Assembly (NCBI GenBank): GCA_024281135.1
Contig: JAMXLG010000054.1
Span: 1 to 7,226 of the forward strand
Direction of reading: 5' to 3'
DNA: 7,226 nt
Source: Vulcanimicrobiia bacterium
GTDB lineage: Bacteria; Eremiobacterota; Eremiobacteria; Baltobacterales; Baltobacteraceae
In this document: piece by piece, positions 1-6,739 of the stretch
Layout of the letters: every line of letters starts with the position of its first letter
Position numbering within the stretch: the first letter of the stretch is position 1
Position numbers and translations under genes: made by a program
Notes under the pieces: generated by a model
Database searches by the model: none
Told to the model about the DNA's origin: nothing
Seen by the model: the letters and a program-made list of their open reading frames with translations, nothing else

Positions 1-1540
1 CGACCAAACGAATCCGGCTGTACTTTTCCAGCCGCCTCGAAACAAACGGCAGCCGTTTGAAGACATATTCTTCCACCCGTCCTGACGTGACGTTTTCCGC
101 CGACAGGAACGAATGCCGGTATCGCGCTCGCAGCATGTCGACGCCGAGCTCCATCGCGCTTCCGTCTGGCATGACGTGATGCAGTGCAACCTGCAAGTCG
201 GTGTCCGGAACGTCGAGCGCAATGAAGAGATGCACTTCGGGAACTCCGCTCAACACAACCGGCTCTTCGAGCGGCGAACTGTGGTAGACGAGGCCATTGC
301 CGAAGAGATTGTGCGCTGCCGTTTGATCGAGCGGACGCAGACCACTGACGATGTCGAGCGCCGGCTGCACCTCGGCCGGCCGGGTGTCGAGCGGGTCGTA
401 CCGGAACGTTGCCGGTGGCGTAACGCTCGACTCGCTTGCAAGCCGGCCGGATGCGAACACGTCATGCGCGCGACCGTCAAGTGACCCTAGATAGAATGGG
501 ACGCGTTTGCTCGTTGCCGCCTCGGCGGACGACGCGTAGCGCCACTCCTCAGCGCCGGTCACGTAATAGACGAAGCGATCTTTCAGAAACGAGGGACGGT
601 CGGCGCCTTCCATCGTCCACGCGTACCACGCGCAATGCAGCGCATTGATGTTCAGCATTGCGTGCGGCCCGAAACGAATGCCGCCGATCTCGGGTTTCGG
701 CACGCGCGTTCCCGCATGGTCCCAAGGGCCAACTACCAAGAAATGCAGCGCGGTCTCCTCAGGCGCAGCGACTGCAGCGTGCCGCCGAACGTACTCCAGC
801 GTCGGAACGATTGCGCCGTCGAACAACCCGGTAATACTCAGGATCGGCAGCCGCAGTCCCGCGTAATCATCGTTCGAGAGTGCCGCTTTCTCCCAGTATT
901 CACCCGGTTGTGCGTGCGCGAGCCATTCTTGAAACTTCGTCGACGTGGACCCTGCGATCTCGTCGAGACGCGCGAAGGGGTCGTGATCGCAATAGAGCCG
1001 CGTAAAGATGTCGCGCCATAACTCCGAGTCACCGAAACCATTGAAGTGCGTTGCTCGTCCACGCGTTAGCGTCAGCCATTGAATCCAATAGGAAGAAATC
1101 ACACCGGCGTGCGCGGGAATGTCGAATCCGAGGTACGACGGCGCCACGGGAACGATCGAGCGCAGGCTGCCCGGTTTTTCACGAGCCGTTGCCCACTGCG
1201 TCATCCCGCCGTACGATCCGCCGTGCATTCCTACGTTTCCGTCGCAGTACGGCCGCGAAGCAATCCATTCCACGAGATCGTAACCGTCGCGTCCGTCGTT
1301 GAAAAACGGATCGAAGTCACCTTCCGAGTCGCCTCGACCTCGCACGTCGACGACCATCGAAACGTAGCCCTTTTTCGCAAAGTCGAATGCGCGGGCGTGA
1401 TAGGTGTCGCGGCCATAAGGGGTCATTGCCAATAGCGCAGGGCGTCGGCCGTTCTCCAATGGCGGCAAATAGATGGTCGCCGCAAGCATCGTGCCGTCGC
1501 GCATTGGGATGCGCTCGAACCAGAGCACGCGTTCTTTCAT
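1..1540 (-). CDS. CocE/NonD family serine hydrolase (S15-like), 3' end cut by window edge
   Basis: This is an open frame of 513 codons from the ATG at 1540 to the left edge with no stop, so the C-terminus is missing. It has an alpha/beta-hydrolase core with the nucleophile elbow GGSYGG (Ser109), a catalytic Asp in GLFD (Asp241) and a catalytic His in GPWDHAG (His275). A helical cap insertion lies at about 140-225, and a beta-rich C-terminal domain of the X-Pro dipeptidyl-peptidase type starts near 345. Order and spacing match cocaine esterase, alpha-amino-acid ester hydrolases and glutaryl-7-ACA acylases. Family members hydrolyse acyl esters or amides, so the substrate here cannot be read from sequence. 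No signal peptide is evident; the N-terminus begins MKERVLWFERIPMRDG, typical of cytoplasmic members. No good Shine-Dalgarno precedes the ATG. It lies 61 bp after the amidase gene on the same strand and is probably co-transcribed with it. The family call is firm; the substrate is unknown. Confidence 0.93.
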   Translation of the reverse strand, partial: MKERVLWFERIPMRDGTMLAATIYLPPLENGRRPALLAMTPYGRDTYHARAFDFAKKGYVSMVVDVRGRGDSEGDFDPFFNDGRDGYDLVEWIASRPYCDGNVGMHGGSYGGMTQWATAREKPGSLRSIVPVAPSYLGFDIPAHAGVISSYWIQWLTLTRGRATHFNGFGDSELWRDIFTRLYCDHDPFARLDEIAGSTSTKFQEWLAHAQPGEYWEKAALSNDDYAGLRLPILSITGLFDGAIVPTLEYVRRHAAVAAPEETALHFLVVGPWDHAGTRVPKPEIGGIRFGPHAMLNINALHCAWYAWTMEGADRPSFLKDRFVYYVTGAEEWRYASSAEAATSKRVPFYLGSLDGRAHDVFASGRLASESSVTPPATFRYDPLDTRPAEVQPALDIVSGLRPLDQTAAHNLFGNGLVYHSSPLEEPVVLSGVPEVHLFIALDVPDTDLQVALHHVMPDGSAMELGVDMLRARYRHSFLSAENVTSGRVEEYVFKRLPFVSRRLEKYSRIRLV

Positions 1541-1564
1541 TCTGTACTTTTTCCCGAATGTGCG

Positions 1565-1588
1565 ATATTTCGCCTTTTAGCGCAATAT
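1565..1588. repeat. imperfect inverted repeat between amidase and CocE-type genes
   Basis: Nine-base arms at 1565-1573 and 1580-1588 pair at 8 of 9 positions around a 6-nt loop. On the minus strand no T-run follows the hairpin, so it does not look like an intrinsic terminator for the amidase gene. It could be an RNA-processing or stabilising hairpin in an amidase-hydrolase transcript, or chance in a locally AT-rich 61-bp gap. Confidence 0.35.
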
Positions 1589-1601
1589 TTTGTCGATGCC
1601 C

Positions 1602-3065
1602 TTAAACCAAAACAGGACCGCTCCAAACCGGCGGGCGGCGATCGCGCCACGGACGCGCACGCTCGAGTTGGCCGGCAAGCGAAAACAATGTCGCCTCATC
1701 ATTCCAACGACCTGCGAATTGTACGCCGACAGGAAGATTTGTTTGCGTCCAATGGAGTGGGACACTCATTGCGGGCTGCCCCGTGAGATTGAAGATCGGC
1801 GTGTACGGAATCCAATCGAACATCCGCGCCGAGATATCCCGTGCCGCTTTACGCATGAGCGTCGCGGAACGAAGGCGCGTCAACACCGCAATCTGCATTT
1901 CCTCGCTTCGCGTGAGAGCAAGTTCGCCGACGTGCACCGGCGGCGCAGCGAGCGTCGGAGTGAGAAGCACGTCGTAACGCTGCATGAACTCAGCAAATCT
2001 TTGCGTCAGAACGCGAGCGTTGTGCGCAGCCGTCGTTAATTCGTCCATCGGCAACACGCGTGCGATCGTCAGCATCGCGAGCGTCGCAGGCTCAACGTCG
2101 CCTCGGGAAAATCGTTTGTCCGGCGTTGGGTTGCCGGCGCCGAAATGCCAACCGATCTGGCTCGCAAAGAGCAGCAGCAACGCATACGACATCGCCGAAT
2201 AATCGATGCCGGAAGGTTCATCGTCGGTGACGTGGTGACCGAGCGACGCACATAATTCCGCGGCCTCGTCGAGTGCGGCACGCGCCTCATCGCTGATCCC
2301 ATGACCGAGCATTGGTCCTCTCACAACCGCAATGCGCAACGGTCCCGGCTCGCGCGACGATGCTCGGGCGCAGTCAGTATTTTCAAATGCAATTGCATCG
2401 AGCAGCGTTGCACTATCGCGCACGCTACGCGAAATTCCGAGATCGACGTTTGCGTCGCCCACGACACCGCCTGTTGTAGGCGCGCGTCCGCGCGTCGGCT
2501 TCATGCCGAAAAGACCAACGCAACTGGCGGGAATGCGAATCGAACCGCCCATGTCGTTTGCATGTGCCATCGGCACGACGCCCCCGCCGACGAGCGCTGC
2601 GCTCCCGCCGCTCGAGCCGCCGGGCGTACGAGAGGTGTCCCACGGATTGCGGCACGGACCGAAGAGCCGCGGCTCGGTGTAGGGGACGAGCCCGAACTCA
2701 GGTGCGCTCGTTTTTGCGAAGACGTTCAAGCCGCTTGCTTTAACGCGTCTGAACAGCTCATGATCGTCCGCCGGAACATACTGCGCGAAGTAGCGGCTGC
2801 CCATCGTCAACGGCGCGCCTGCAAGCTGCGGGCCTAAGTCTTTCGCAAGGAACGGCACACCGCAAAACGGCCCGTGGAACCCGAGCGACGCGCGTTGTGC
2901 GGCCGCGTCATACAGTCGCGCCGCGATCGCGTTCAGCGTCGGATTCACACGCTCGGCGCGCCCGACTGCTTCCTCCAGCAATTCGGCGGAAGTGACCTCG
3001 CGAGATGCTACCGCTTCGCCGAGCCCGACCGCGTCGCTTGCTTCGTAGAGCGCCGTTATGCTCAC
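1602..3065 (-). CDS. amidase signature family hydrolase (6-aminohexanoate-cyclic-dimer hydrolase-like)
   Basis: The 487-residue protein hydrolyses an amide bond with the Ser-cisSer-Lys triad of the amidase signature family. Counting from the GTG start, the triad is Lys75 (in FLAKDLG), Ser151 (in TPGGSSGGSAAL) and Ser175 (in MGGSIRIPAS). The 24-residue spacing between the two serines equals that in FAAH and GatA. The HANDMGGSIRIPAS loop and the tail motifs FNLTGQPAMSVP (about 425-436) and PVGVQFAGRWNDEATL resemble NylA-like amidases more than GatA. No gatB or gatC lies next to it, so a role in tRNA amidation is unlikely. The start is assigned to GTG 3065 because AAAAGGAG ends exactly 7 nt before it; the in-frame TTG at 3071 would sit 1 nt after that site. 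The protein is probably cytoplasmic, as no signal peptide is seen. It is probably the first gene of a unit with the downstream CocE-type hydrolase. The substrate is unknown. Confidence 0.94.
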   Translation of the reverse strand: MSITALYEASDAVGLGEAVASREVTSAELLEEAVGRAERVNPTLNAIAARLYDAAAQRASLGFHGPFCGVPFLAKDLGPQLAGAPLTMGSRYFAQYVPADDHELFRRVKASGLNVFAKTSAPEFGLVPYTEPRLFGPCRNPWDTSRTPGGSSGGSAALVGGGVVPMAHANDMGGSIRIPASCVGLFGMKPTRGRAPTTGGVVGDANVDLGISRSVRDSATLLDAIAFENTDCARASSREPGPLRIAVVRGPMLGHGISDEARAALDEAAELCASLGHHVTDDEPSGIDYSAMSYALLLLFASQIGWHFGAGNPTPDKRFSRGDVEPATLAMLTIARVLPMDELTTAAHNARVLTQRFAEFMQRYDVLLTPTLAAPPVHVGELALTRSEEMQIAVLTRLRSATLMRKAARDISARMFDWIPYTPIFNLTGQPAMSVPLHWTQTNLPVGVQFAGRWNDEATLFSLAGQLERARPWRDRRPPVWSGPVLV

Positions 3066-3072
3066 GATCAAA

Positions 3073-3080
3073 CTCCTTTT
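3073..3080 (-). promoter_or_regulatory. strong ribosome binding site that fixes the amidase start
   Basis: The minus strand reads AAAAGGAG, then 7 nt, then GTG (3065-3063). This is the best Shine-Dalgarno match in the window. It argues for the GTG start rather than the longer TTG start at 3071. Confidence 0.75.
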
Positions 3081-3152
3081 GTAAAGACTCCGTTATTCAT
3101 TGGGACAACAGTCCTACGGGACCCGCAAGTTCGCGCCCACGACGCCCGATGT

Positions 3153-3163
3153 TGGTAGTACCA
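3153..3163. repeat. TGGTA-G-TACCA palindrome in divergent spacer
   Basis: This is a perfect inverted repeat with 5-bp arms around a single central base. It lies 32 nt upstream of the small ORF start and about 90 nt upstream of the amidase start. The placement between two divergent genes would suit a repressor or activator site, but the arms are short and no regulator gene is in the window. A separate pair of alternative 4-bp hairpins, GGAC/GTCC then GTCC-TACG-GGAC, lies at 3103-3122; the second has a cUACGg tetraloop. Operator function is inference only. Confidence 0.3.
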
Positions 3164-3170
3164 GATTAAC

Positions 3171-3176
3171 GAGGTG
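3171..3176 (+). promoter_or_regulatory. ribosome binding site of the small ORF
   Basis: GAGGTG lies 8 nt before the ATG at 3185 but only 2 nt before the in-frame ATG at 3179. The spacing favours 3185 as the start, giving 49 rather than 51 residues. Confidence 0.6.
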
Positions 3177-3184
3177 TAATGGAA

Positions 3185-3334
3185 ATGAACGACGCTCCCG
3201 ACGATATGTGCGTCATTGAAGAGTGGATGATCGAGCTGCTGGAAGACGATCGTCCCGTGGAGCATGCCTTCGGGCTGCAAGTCAGCGAGGGACTCCACTG
3301 GATGTACCGCGCGTCGCTCATTCGCCAGAATTAA
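3185..3334 (+). CDS. small acidic protein of 49 residues, function unknown
   Basis: I do not recognise this protein. Its start is supported by GAGGTG 8 nt upstream, and its stop is followed directly by a hairpin terminator. Codons favour G or C in the third position, as in the flanking genes, which supports real coding. The product has 11 acidic residues against 3 arginines. The acids cluster at 3-26, including IEEWMIELLEDD, a likely amphipathic helix. The last third (from about 29, FGLQVSEGLHWMYRASLIRQN in two parts) is more hydrophobic and carries two of the arginines. There is one cysteine (Cys9), no CxxC pair, no signal peptide and no clear membrane segment. It is divergent from the amidase gene and convergent with fumC. 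It could be a small regulator or partner protein, or less likely a spurious ORF. Confidence 0.68.
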   Translation: MNDAPDDMCVIEEWMIELLEDDRPVEHAFGLQVSEGLHWMYRASLIRQN

Positions 3335-3369
3335 GAGAAAAAGAAGCCCGGCACGAGGCCGAGCTTCTT
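3335..3369 (-). terminator. intrinsic terminator of fumC, probably bidirectional
   Basis: The arms 3341-3352 and 3358-3369 form a 12-bp stem around a 5-nt loop. In the minus-strand transcript every position pairs, with one G-U wobble (3348/3362), and the stem runs into a U-rich tail ending UUUUUCUCUU. This is a classic Rho-independent terminator 25 nt after the fumC stop. In the plus direction it begins 6 nt after the small ORF stop, with one C-A mismatch and a poorer T-run, so it probably ends that transcript less efficiently. Confidence 0.85.
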
Positions 3370-3393
3370 CGTTAGCGTCCGCAGCGACGCGGG

Positions 3394-4836
3394 TTACTTC
3401 TTCGGATACGTCATTTCTTTCGGAACGACGTACTGGTCGAATTCTTCCGATGTCACGTGACCGAGCGAGAGCGCCGCTTCTTTCAATGTCGTTCCTTCGT
3501 GGTGCGCCTTCTTCGCAATTTCTGCAGCCTTGTCGTAGCCGATCTTCGGCGAGAGCGCGGTGACCGTCATCAGCGATTCGCCGAGATACTTCTTAATCAC
3601 CGGCTCATTCGCTTGAAGTCCCTCGACCGCGTGCTCGCGGAACATCGTGCACGTATCGCGCAGCAAGTGCGTGCTGTGCAGGAAGTTCGCAATCATCACC
3701 GGGTTGAAGACGTTCAGTTCGAAGTTCCCCTGTGAGGCGCCGAAGCTGATGGCCGTGTCGTTGCCGTAGACCTGCGCGACGACCATCGTCATCGCTTCCG
3801 ACTGCGTCGGATTGACTTTGCCCGGCATGATTGAGCTGCCCGGCTCGTTCTCGGGCAGAATCAGCTCGCCGATGCCGGCGCGCGGACCCGATGCGAGCCA
3901 CCGGATGTCGTTCGCGATCTTCATCAACGCCGCCGCGAGCGTCTTGAGCGAGCCCGACGCGAAAACGAAATCGTCGTGTGACGCAAGCGCCGTGAACTTG
4001 TTGGGATGCGAGCGGAACGGAAGTCCCGTAAGCTCCGCAAGCTTGTGCGCCATGCGTTCCCCAAATTCCGGATGGGCGTTGAGGCCCGTGCCGACGGCGG
4101 TACCACCGATCGCGAGATCGTAGAGGTGATTGTTTGCTTCGTTGATCGCAACGATCGCGCGATCGAGTTGCGTGACGTAGCCCGAGAATTCCTGACCGAG
4201 CGTGAGCGGCGTCGCGTCCTGCAAGTGCGTGCGGCCGACCTTCACGAGGTCTTTCCACTGCTCGGCTTTCTCTTCGAGCGCATCGCGCAGTTTCACGACA
4301 GCCGGCAGCATCTGCACGACGGATTCCGCGGCCGCCATGTGCATCGCCGTCGGGAACGTATCATTCGACGACTGCGACATATTGACGTGATCGTTCGGGT
4401 GGACCGGCTTCTTCGAGCCCATCTCACCACCGGCAATCTCGATTGCGCGATTCGAGATCACTTCGTTGACGTTCATGTTCGTCTGCGTGCCCGAGCCCGT
4501 CTGCCAAATACGCAGCGGGAAGTGCTCGTCGAGCTTTCCGGCAATAACCTCGTCAGCCGCTTGAACGATGAGCTTCGTCTTTTCGTCGTCAAGCTTTCCG
4601 AGATCGTGATTGACGAGTGCAGCAGCTTTCTTCAGCTGTGCCATCGCAACAATCACCTGCTTCGGCATCACGTCGCGCGGCCACGTGCCTTCGCCGATGT
4701 CGAAGTGAATGAGCGAGCGCGCCGATTGCGCGCCGTAATATTTATCAGCGGGGACGTCGATTTTGCCCATCGAGTCGGTCTCGATGCGCGTTTTGACGTG
4801 CCCATTTGTTTTGGTCGTCGTCGTCATTGCCCCCAT
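3394..4836 (-). CDS. fumC: class II fumarate hydratase
   Basis: This enzyme interconverts fumarate and L-malate in the TCA cycle. It is a cytoplasmic homotetramer that needs no iron-sulphur cluster. The 480-residue frame has the superfamily signature [11 protein letters not shown] at 333-343, with catalytic Ser334 and with Lys340 and Asn342. It also has His204 in [11 protein letters not shown] and the substrate loops [12 protein letters not shown] (114-125) and [13 protein letters not shown] (154-166). The His204-Ser334 spacing of 130 equals that of E. coli FumC (His188-Ser318). The protein is about 13 residues longer than E. coli FumC, all at the polar N-terminus before [17 protein letters not shown]. 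The start is therefore uncertain: ATG 4836 gives MGAMTTTT and ATG 4827 gives MTTTTKT, and neither has a clear Shine-Dalgarno. The gene ends at a strong terminator and lies 58 bp downstream of the SprT-like gene on the same strand. Aspartase and argininosuccinate lyase are relatives, but the loops fit fumarase. Confidence 0.97.
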   Translation of the reverse strand: MGAMTTTTKTNGHVKTRIETDSMGKIDVPADKYYGAQSARSLIHFDIGEGTWPRDVMPKQVIVAMAQLKKAAALVNHDLGKLDDEKTKLIVQAADEVIAGKLDEHFPLRIWQTGSGTQTNMNVNEVISNRAIEIAGGEMGSKKPVHPNDHVNMSQSSNDTFPTAMHMAAAESVVQMLPAVVKLRDALEEKAEQWKDLVKVGRTHLQDATPLTLGQEFSGYVTQLDRAIVAINEANNHLYDLAIGGTAVGTGLNAHPEFGERMAHKLAELTGLPFRSHPNKFTALASHDDFVFASGSLKTLAAALMKIANDIRWLASGPRAGIGELILPENEPGSSIMPGKVNPTQSEAMTMVVAQVYGNDTAISFGASQGNFELNVFNPVMIANFLHSTHLLRDTCTMFREHAVEGLQANEPVIKKYLGESLMTVTALSPKIGYDKAAEIAKKAHHEGTTLKEAALSLGHVTSEEFDQYVVPKEMTYPKK

Positions 4837-4894
4837 ATCTTCGCGCTTCGGGGGCGGTCTCAGCCCAGACTTAGGTCGCGAAAAGGGCTTCCTT

Positions 4895-5449
4895 TTAGAG
4901 CGGGCGAGCGCGCTGGGCGGCCTTCAATCCGTCGATTGTCGTACCGACGAGGTCCAAGCCGGTGATTTCGTAGATGCTGAGTGGAAAGCGTGGGTTGAAG
5001 CGGCGCTTGTCGCAGCGTGGGCAGCTCGCGGGCTTGCCTGGTTTCTTCCGGCGCAGCACTTCGAACGAACAATGTTCGCAACGCAAGACGTAACGCTTAC
5101 TCGATTCATTGAGCGGCCGCACGTTGCCGAGATCGTGATAGATCGACGTTAACCCGCATTCACGCATCTTCTTCTTGAAGCGCGGACCATGGCCGGTGTC
5201 GCGAAACTTCGCATAACACCATGCGTGCACCATCTCGTGCAGCAGCGTCTCTTCCAACGCCTCGGGATACTTCTCGAAATGTTTTGGCGAGAGTTCGATC
5301 AGCAGCGGATGGCCGCTATAGGTAATGCGTCCCGCCGAATTGGAAAACCGCGCGTTGTAGCGGATTGCGCAATCGGGAACTTCACCGTTGAAGTGCTCGT
5401 AATTCAGACGAGCAAAAAGTAATTGCAGGTCGGCTTCCGATGGGCTCAC
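4895..5449 (-). CDS. SprT-like zinc metalloprotein
   Basis: The 184-residue protein has a SprT-like metallopeptidase fold. The zinc site LLHEMVHAW (His71, Glu72, His75) is followed by a third ligand, probably His87 in [12 protein letters not shown]-terminal zinc ribbon has two CxxC pairs, Cys124/Cys127 (CEHC) and Cys143/Cys146 (CPRC). The N-terminal helix [18 protein letters not shown] is typical of the family, whose eukaryotic member SPRTN cleaves DNA-protein crosslinks. Bacterial SprT-like proteins are poorly characterised, so DNA-bound protein repair is an inference here. The start is GTG 5449: an in-frame TGA 15 nt upstream rules out a longer protein, and the family N-terminus begins right after it. 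Only a weak GAAAG lies upstream. It is divergent from the TPR gene across 37 bp and upstream of fumC. I see no terminator between it and fumC, so read-through is possible. Confidence 0.92.
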   Translation of the reverse strand: MSPSEADLQLLFARLNYEHFNGEVPDCAIRYNARFSNSAGRITYSGHPLLIELSPKHFEKYPEALEETLLHEMVHAWCYAKFRDTGHGPRFKKKMRECGLTSIYHDLGNVRPLNESSKRYVLRCEHCSFEVLRRKKPGKPASCPRCDKRRFNPRFPLSIYEITGLDLVGTTIDGLKAAQRARPL

Positions 5450-5486
5450 GGATGACTTTCTTCAACGCGCGTCCAAACGATTCTTC

Positions 5487-5912
5487 GTGCCACAACCCTC
5501 CGGACGCGGTCTTCCACCGCGGATTTACGTCCCCATCGTTGGCGTCCTCGCCGCCGCTTTTCTCGCCGTCATGGTCTACCTCGTCGGCTTGGGCTTCGGC
5601 GTATCCGGTTCGGTCTTCGGAAAAGCGGCACCGGCGAATGGAACGCAAGCGCAGACGCCGTCGTCGGGAACGAATGTCCAGGGCGGTCCGCCCGCCGCGG
5701 TGATGGAACAACTTCAGACGCTGCGCGCGCGCATCGCCTCGCATCCGAAAGATGACGTGGCGTTGACGCAGCTTGCCGATCTGTATCTTGCGGCGAACAA
5801 GTTTCAAGAAGCAATCCCACTCTACAAACGCGCGCTGGCCGCCAATCCGCGCAACGTCGCGGCACAGGCGGGACTCGCGCAAGCCGAAGAGGATCTTCGT
5901 CAATCGCAATGA
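5487..5912 (+). CDS. membrane-anchored TPR protein
   Basis: This is a 141-residue protein. A short polar N-terminus containing Arg7 and Arg12 precedes one hydrophobic segment at about 14-39 (PIVGVLAAAFLAVMVYLVGLG), most likely an uncleaved anchor. A linker at about 45-70 is rich in Gly, Pro, Ser, Thr and Ala. One clear TPR unit follows at about 90-122, LADLYLAANKFQEAIPLYKRAL, flanked by partial repeats at 73-87 and 124-138. The architecture resembles the TPR part of CcmI/NrfG-like cytochrome c biogenesis proteins, but no other ccm gene is present, so a general scaffold role is as likely. The start is GTG 5487, the only plausible upstream start in this frame, and it lacks a Shine-Dalgarno. The last codons overlap the next gene by 4 nt (ATGA), pointing to coupling with the M55 aminopeptidases. 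Whether the TPR faces the periplasm or the cytoplasm cannot be settled. Confidence 0.85.
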   Translation: MPQPSGRGLPPRIYVPIVGVLAAAFLAVMVYLVGLGFGVSGSVFGKAAPANGTQAQTPSSGTNVQGGPPAAVMEQLQTLRARIASHPKDDVALTQLADLYLAANKFQEAIPLYKRALAANPRNVAAQAGLAQAEEDLRQSQ

Positions 5913-6739
5913 GGCTTTATATCAGCGCGGACATGGAAGGCACCGCGGGCGTCTGCTCGTGGGCGCAAGTAGATCCGAGCAACGAGCACGAGTATCCGAT
6001 CTATCGACGGTACATGACCAGGGAGGTCGCAGCCGCAATTGCGGGTGCGCGTGAAGCGCAGCCGTGCGACGTCTTGGTCAACGATTCGCATTGGAATATG
6101 CGCAACCTCATGTGGGACGAGCTTCCGGCTGACGTTCGCATTATTTCGGGGCTCAAACCGCTCTCGATGGCGCAAGGCGCGGAACAACGTTTCGATGCGG
6201 CGTTTTTCACCGGGTACCATTGCGCGATCGGCGCCGCGAATTCGGTGCTTGCGCACACGTACGCCGGCGAAGTGTTCTACAACGTCTACGTGAACGGCAA
6301 AGCGTGTACGGAAGCGCTGCTCAATGCAGCGCTGCTCGGCGTCTATGGAACGCCCGTTGCGCTCATCACGGGCGATCGCGCACTCATCGAAGCGACGCGC
6401 GCGGATCTGCCGTGGGCGACCGGCGTGATCGTCAAAGAATCGATCGGATACTTCGGAGCGAACTCGTTGACACCCGACGCGGCAGGCGATGCGATTCGCG
6501 AGGGCGCGCGAGAGGCGCTCGAAAATCTTTCAAACGCCAAACCGTTTACATTCGAGCCGCCGATCGAACTCGTTATCGAAACGGCCGGCGTTCAACATGC
6601 CGATTTCGTCGAGCTGCTTCCGCGCTTCGAGCGCACTGGAGGACGCACCTTGCGGTTCGTGAGCGACAACTATCCTGAAGCCTTCAATGCATTCATCGTT
6701 GCCATGCGACTCGGCGGCGCTGCGAATCTGCCCGCATGA
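5909..6739 (+). CDS. M55 family D-aminopeptidase (DppA-like), first copy
   Basis: This 276-residue zinc peptidase is of the DppA type, whose Bacillus subtilis member is a D-aminopeptidase releasing N-terminal D-amino acids from short peptides and forming a barrel-like decamer. The dinuclear metal ligands are all present: Asp8 and Glu10 (SADMEG), His61 (NDSHWNMRN), His104 (GYHCAIGA) and Glu135 (NGKACTEALLNA). The conserved LAHTY motif has His116. Full length and conserved ligands suggest an active enzyme. It departs from its neighbour in having Trp and Asn after NDSH, where the second copy has Gly and Pro, and Cys105 in place of Gly after GYH; both changes sit near the metal site and could alter specificity. 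There is no signal peptide, so it should act in the cytoplasm. The start codon overlaps the TPR stop and the stop overlaps the next start, both ATGA. Those overlaps and the lack of a good Shine-Dalgarno indicate translational coupling. Confidence 0.94.
   Translation: MRLYISADMEGTAGVCSWAQVDPSNEHEYPIYRRYMTREVAAAIAGAREAQPCDVLVNDSHWNMRNLMWDELPADVRIISGLKPLSMAQGAEQRFDAAFFTGYHCAIGAANSVLAHTYAGEVFYNVYVNGKACTEALLNAALLGVYGTPVALITGDRALIEATRADLPWATGVIVKESIGYFGANSLTPDAAGDAIREGAREALENLSNAKPFTFEPPIELVIETAGVQHADFVELLPRFERTGGRTLRFVSDNYPEAFNAFIVAMRLGGAANLPA

Noticed and set aside
2301..2837. 178-codon plus-strand open frame opposite the amidase
   Set aside because: It has Arg/Ala/Cys-rich low-complexity composition and lies fully inside the amidase gene with its conserved triad.
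3068..3298. 76-codon minus-strand frame opposite the small ORF
   Set aside because: It would cover the amidase RBS and promoter region and lacks a ribosome binding site. The plus-strand ORF has better codon use, RBS and terminator.
4006..4965. 319-codon plus-strand open frame opposite fumC
   Set aside because: It is antisense to a gene with clear fumarase motifs. Its product is extremely rich in Arg, with no recognisable domain, as expected from the complement of GC-rich coding sequence.
5885..5899. 6-bp hairpin CGAAGA-GGA-TCTTCG just upstream of the first M55 start
   Set aside because: It lies inside the TPR coding sequence and is short. It could mask an AGAGG-like site, but nothing else supports a regulatory role.
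5382..5909. 175-codon minus-strand open frame across the TPR gene
   Set aside because: It is opposite the TPR coding region, overlaps the start of the SprT-like gene, and shows only Arg-rich shadow composition.
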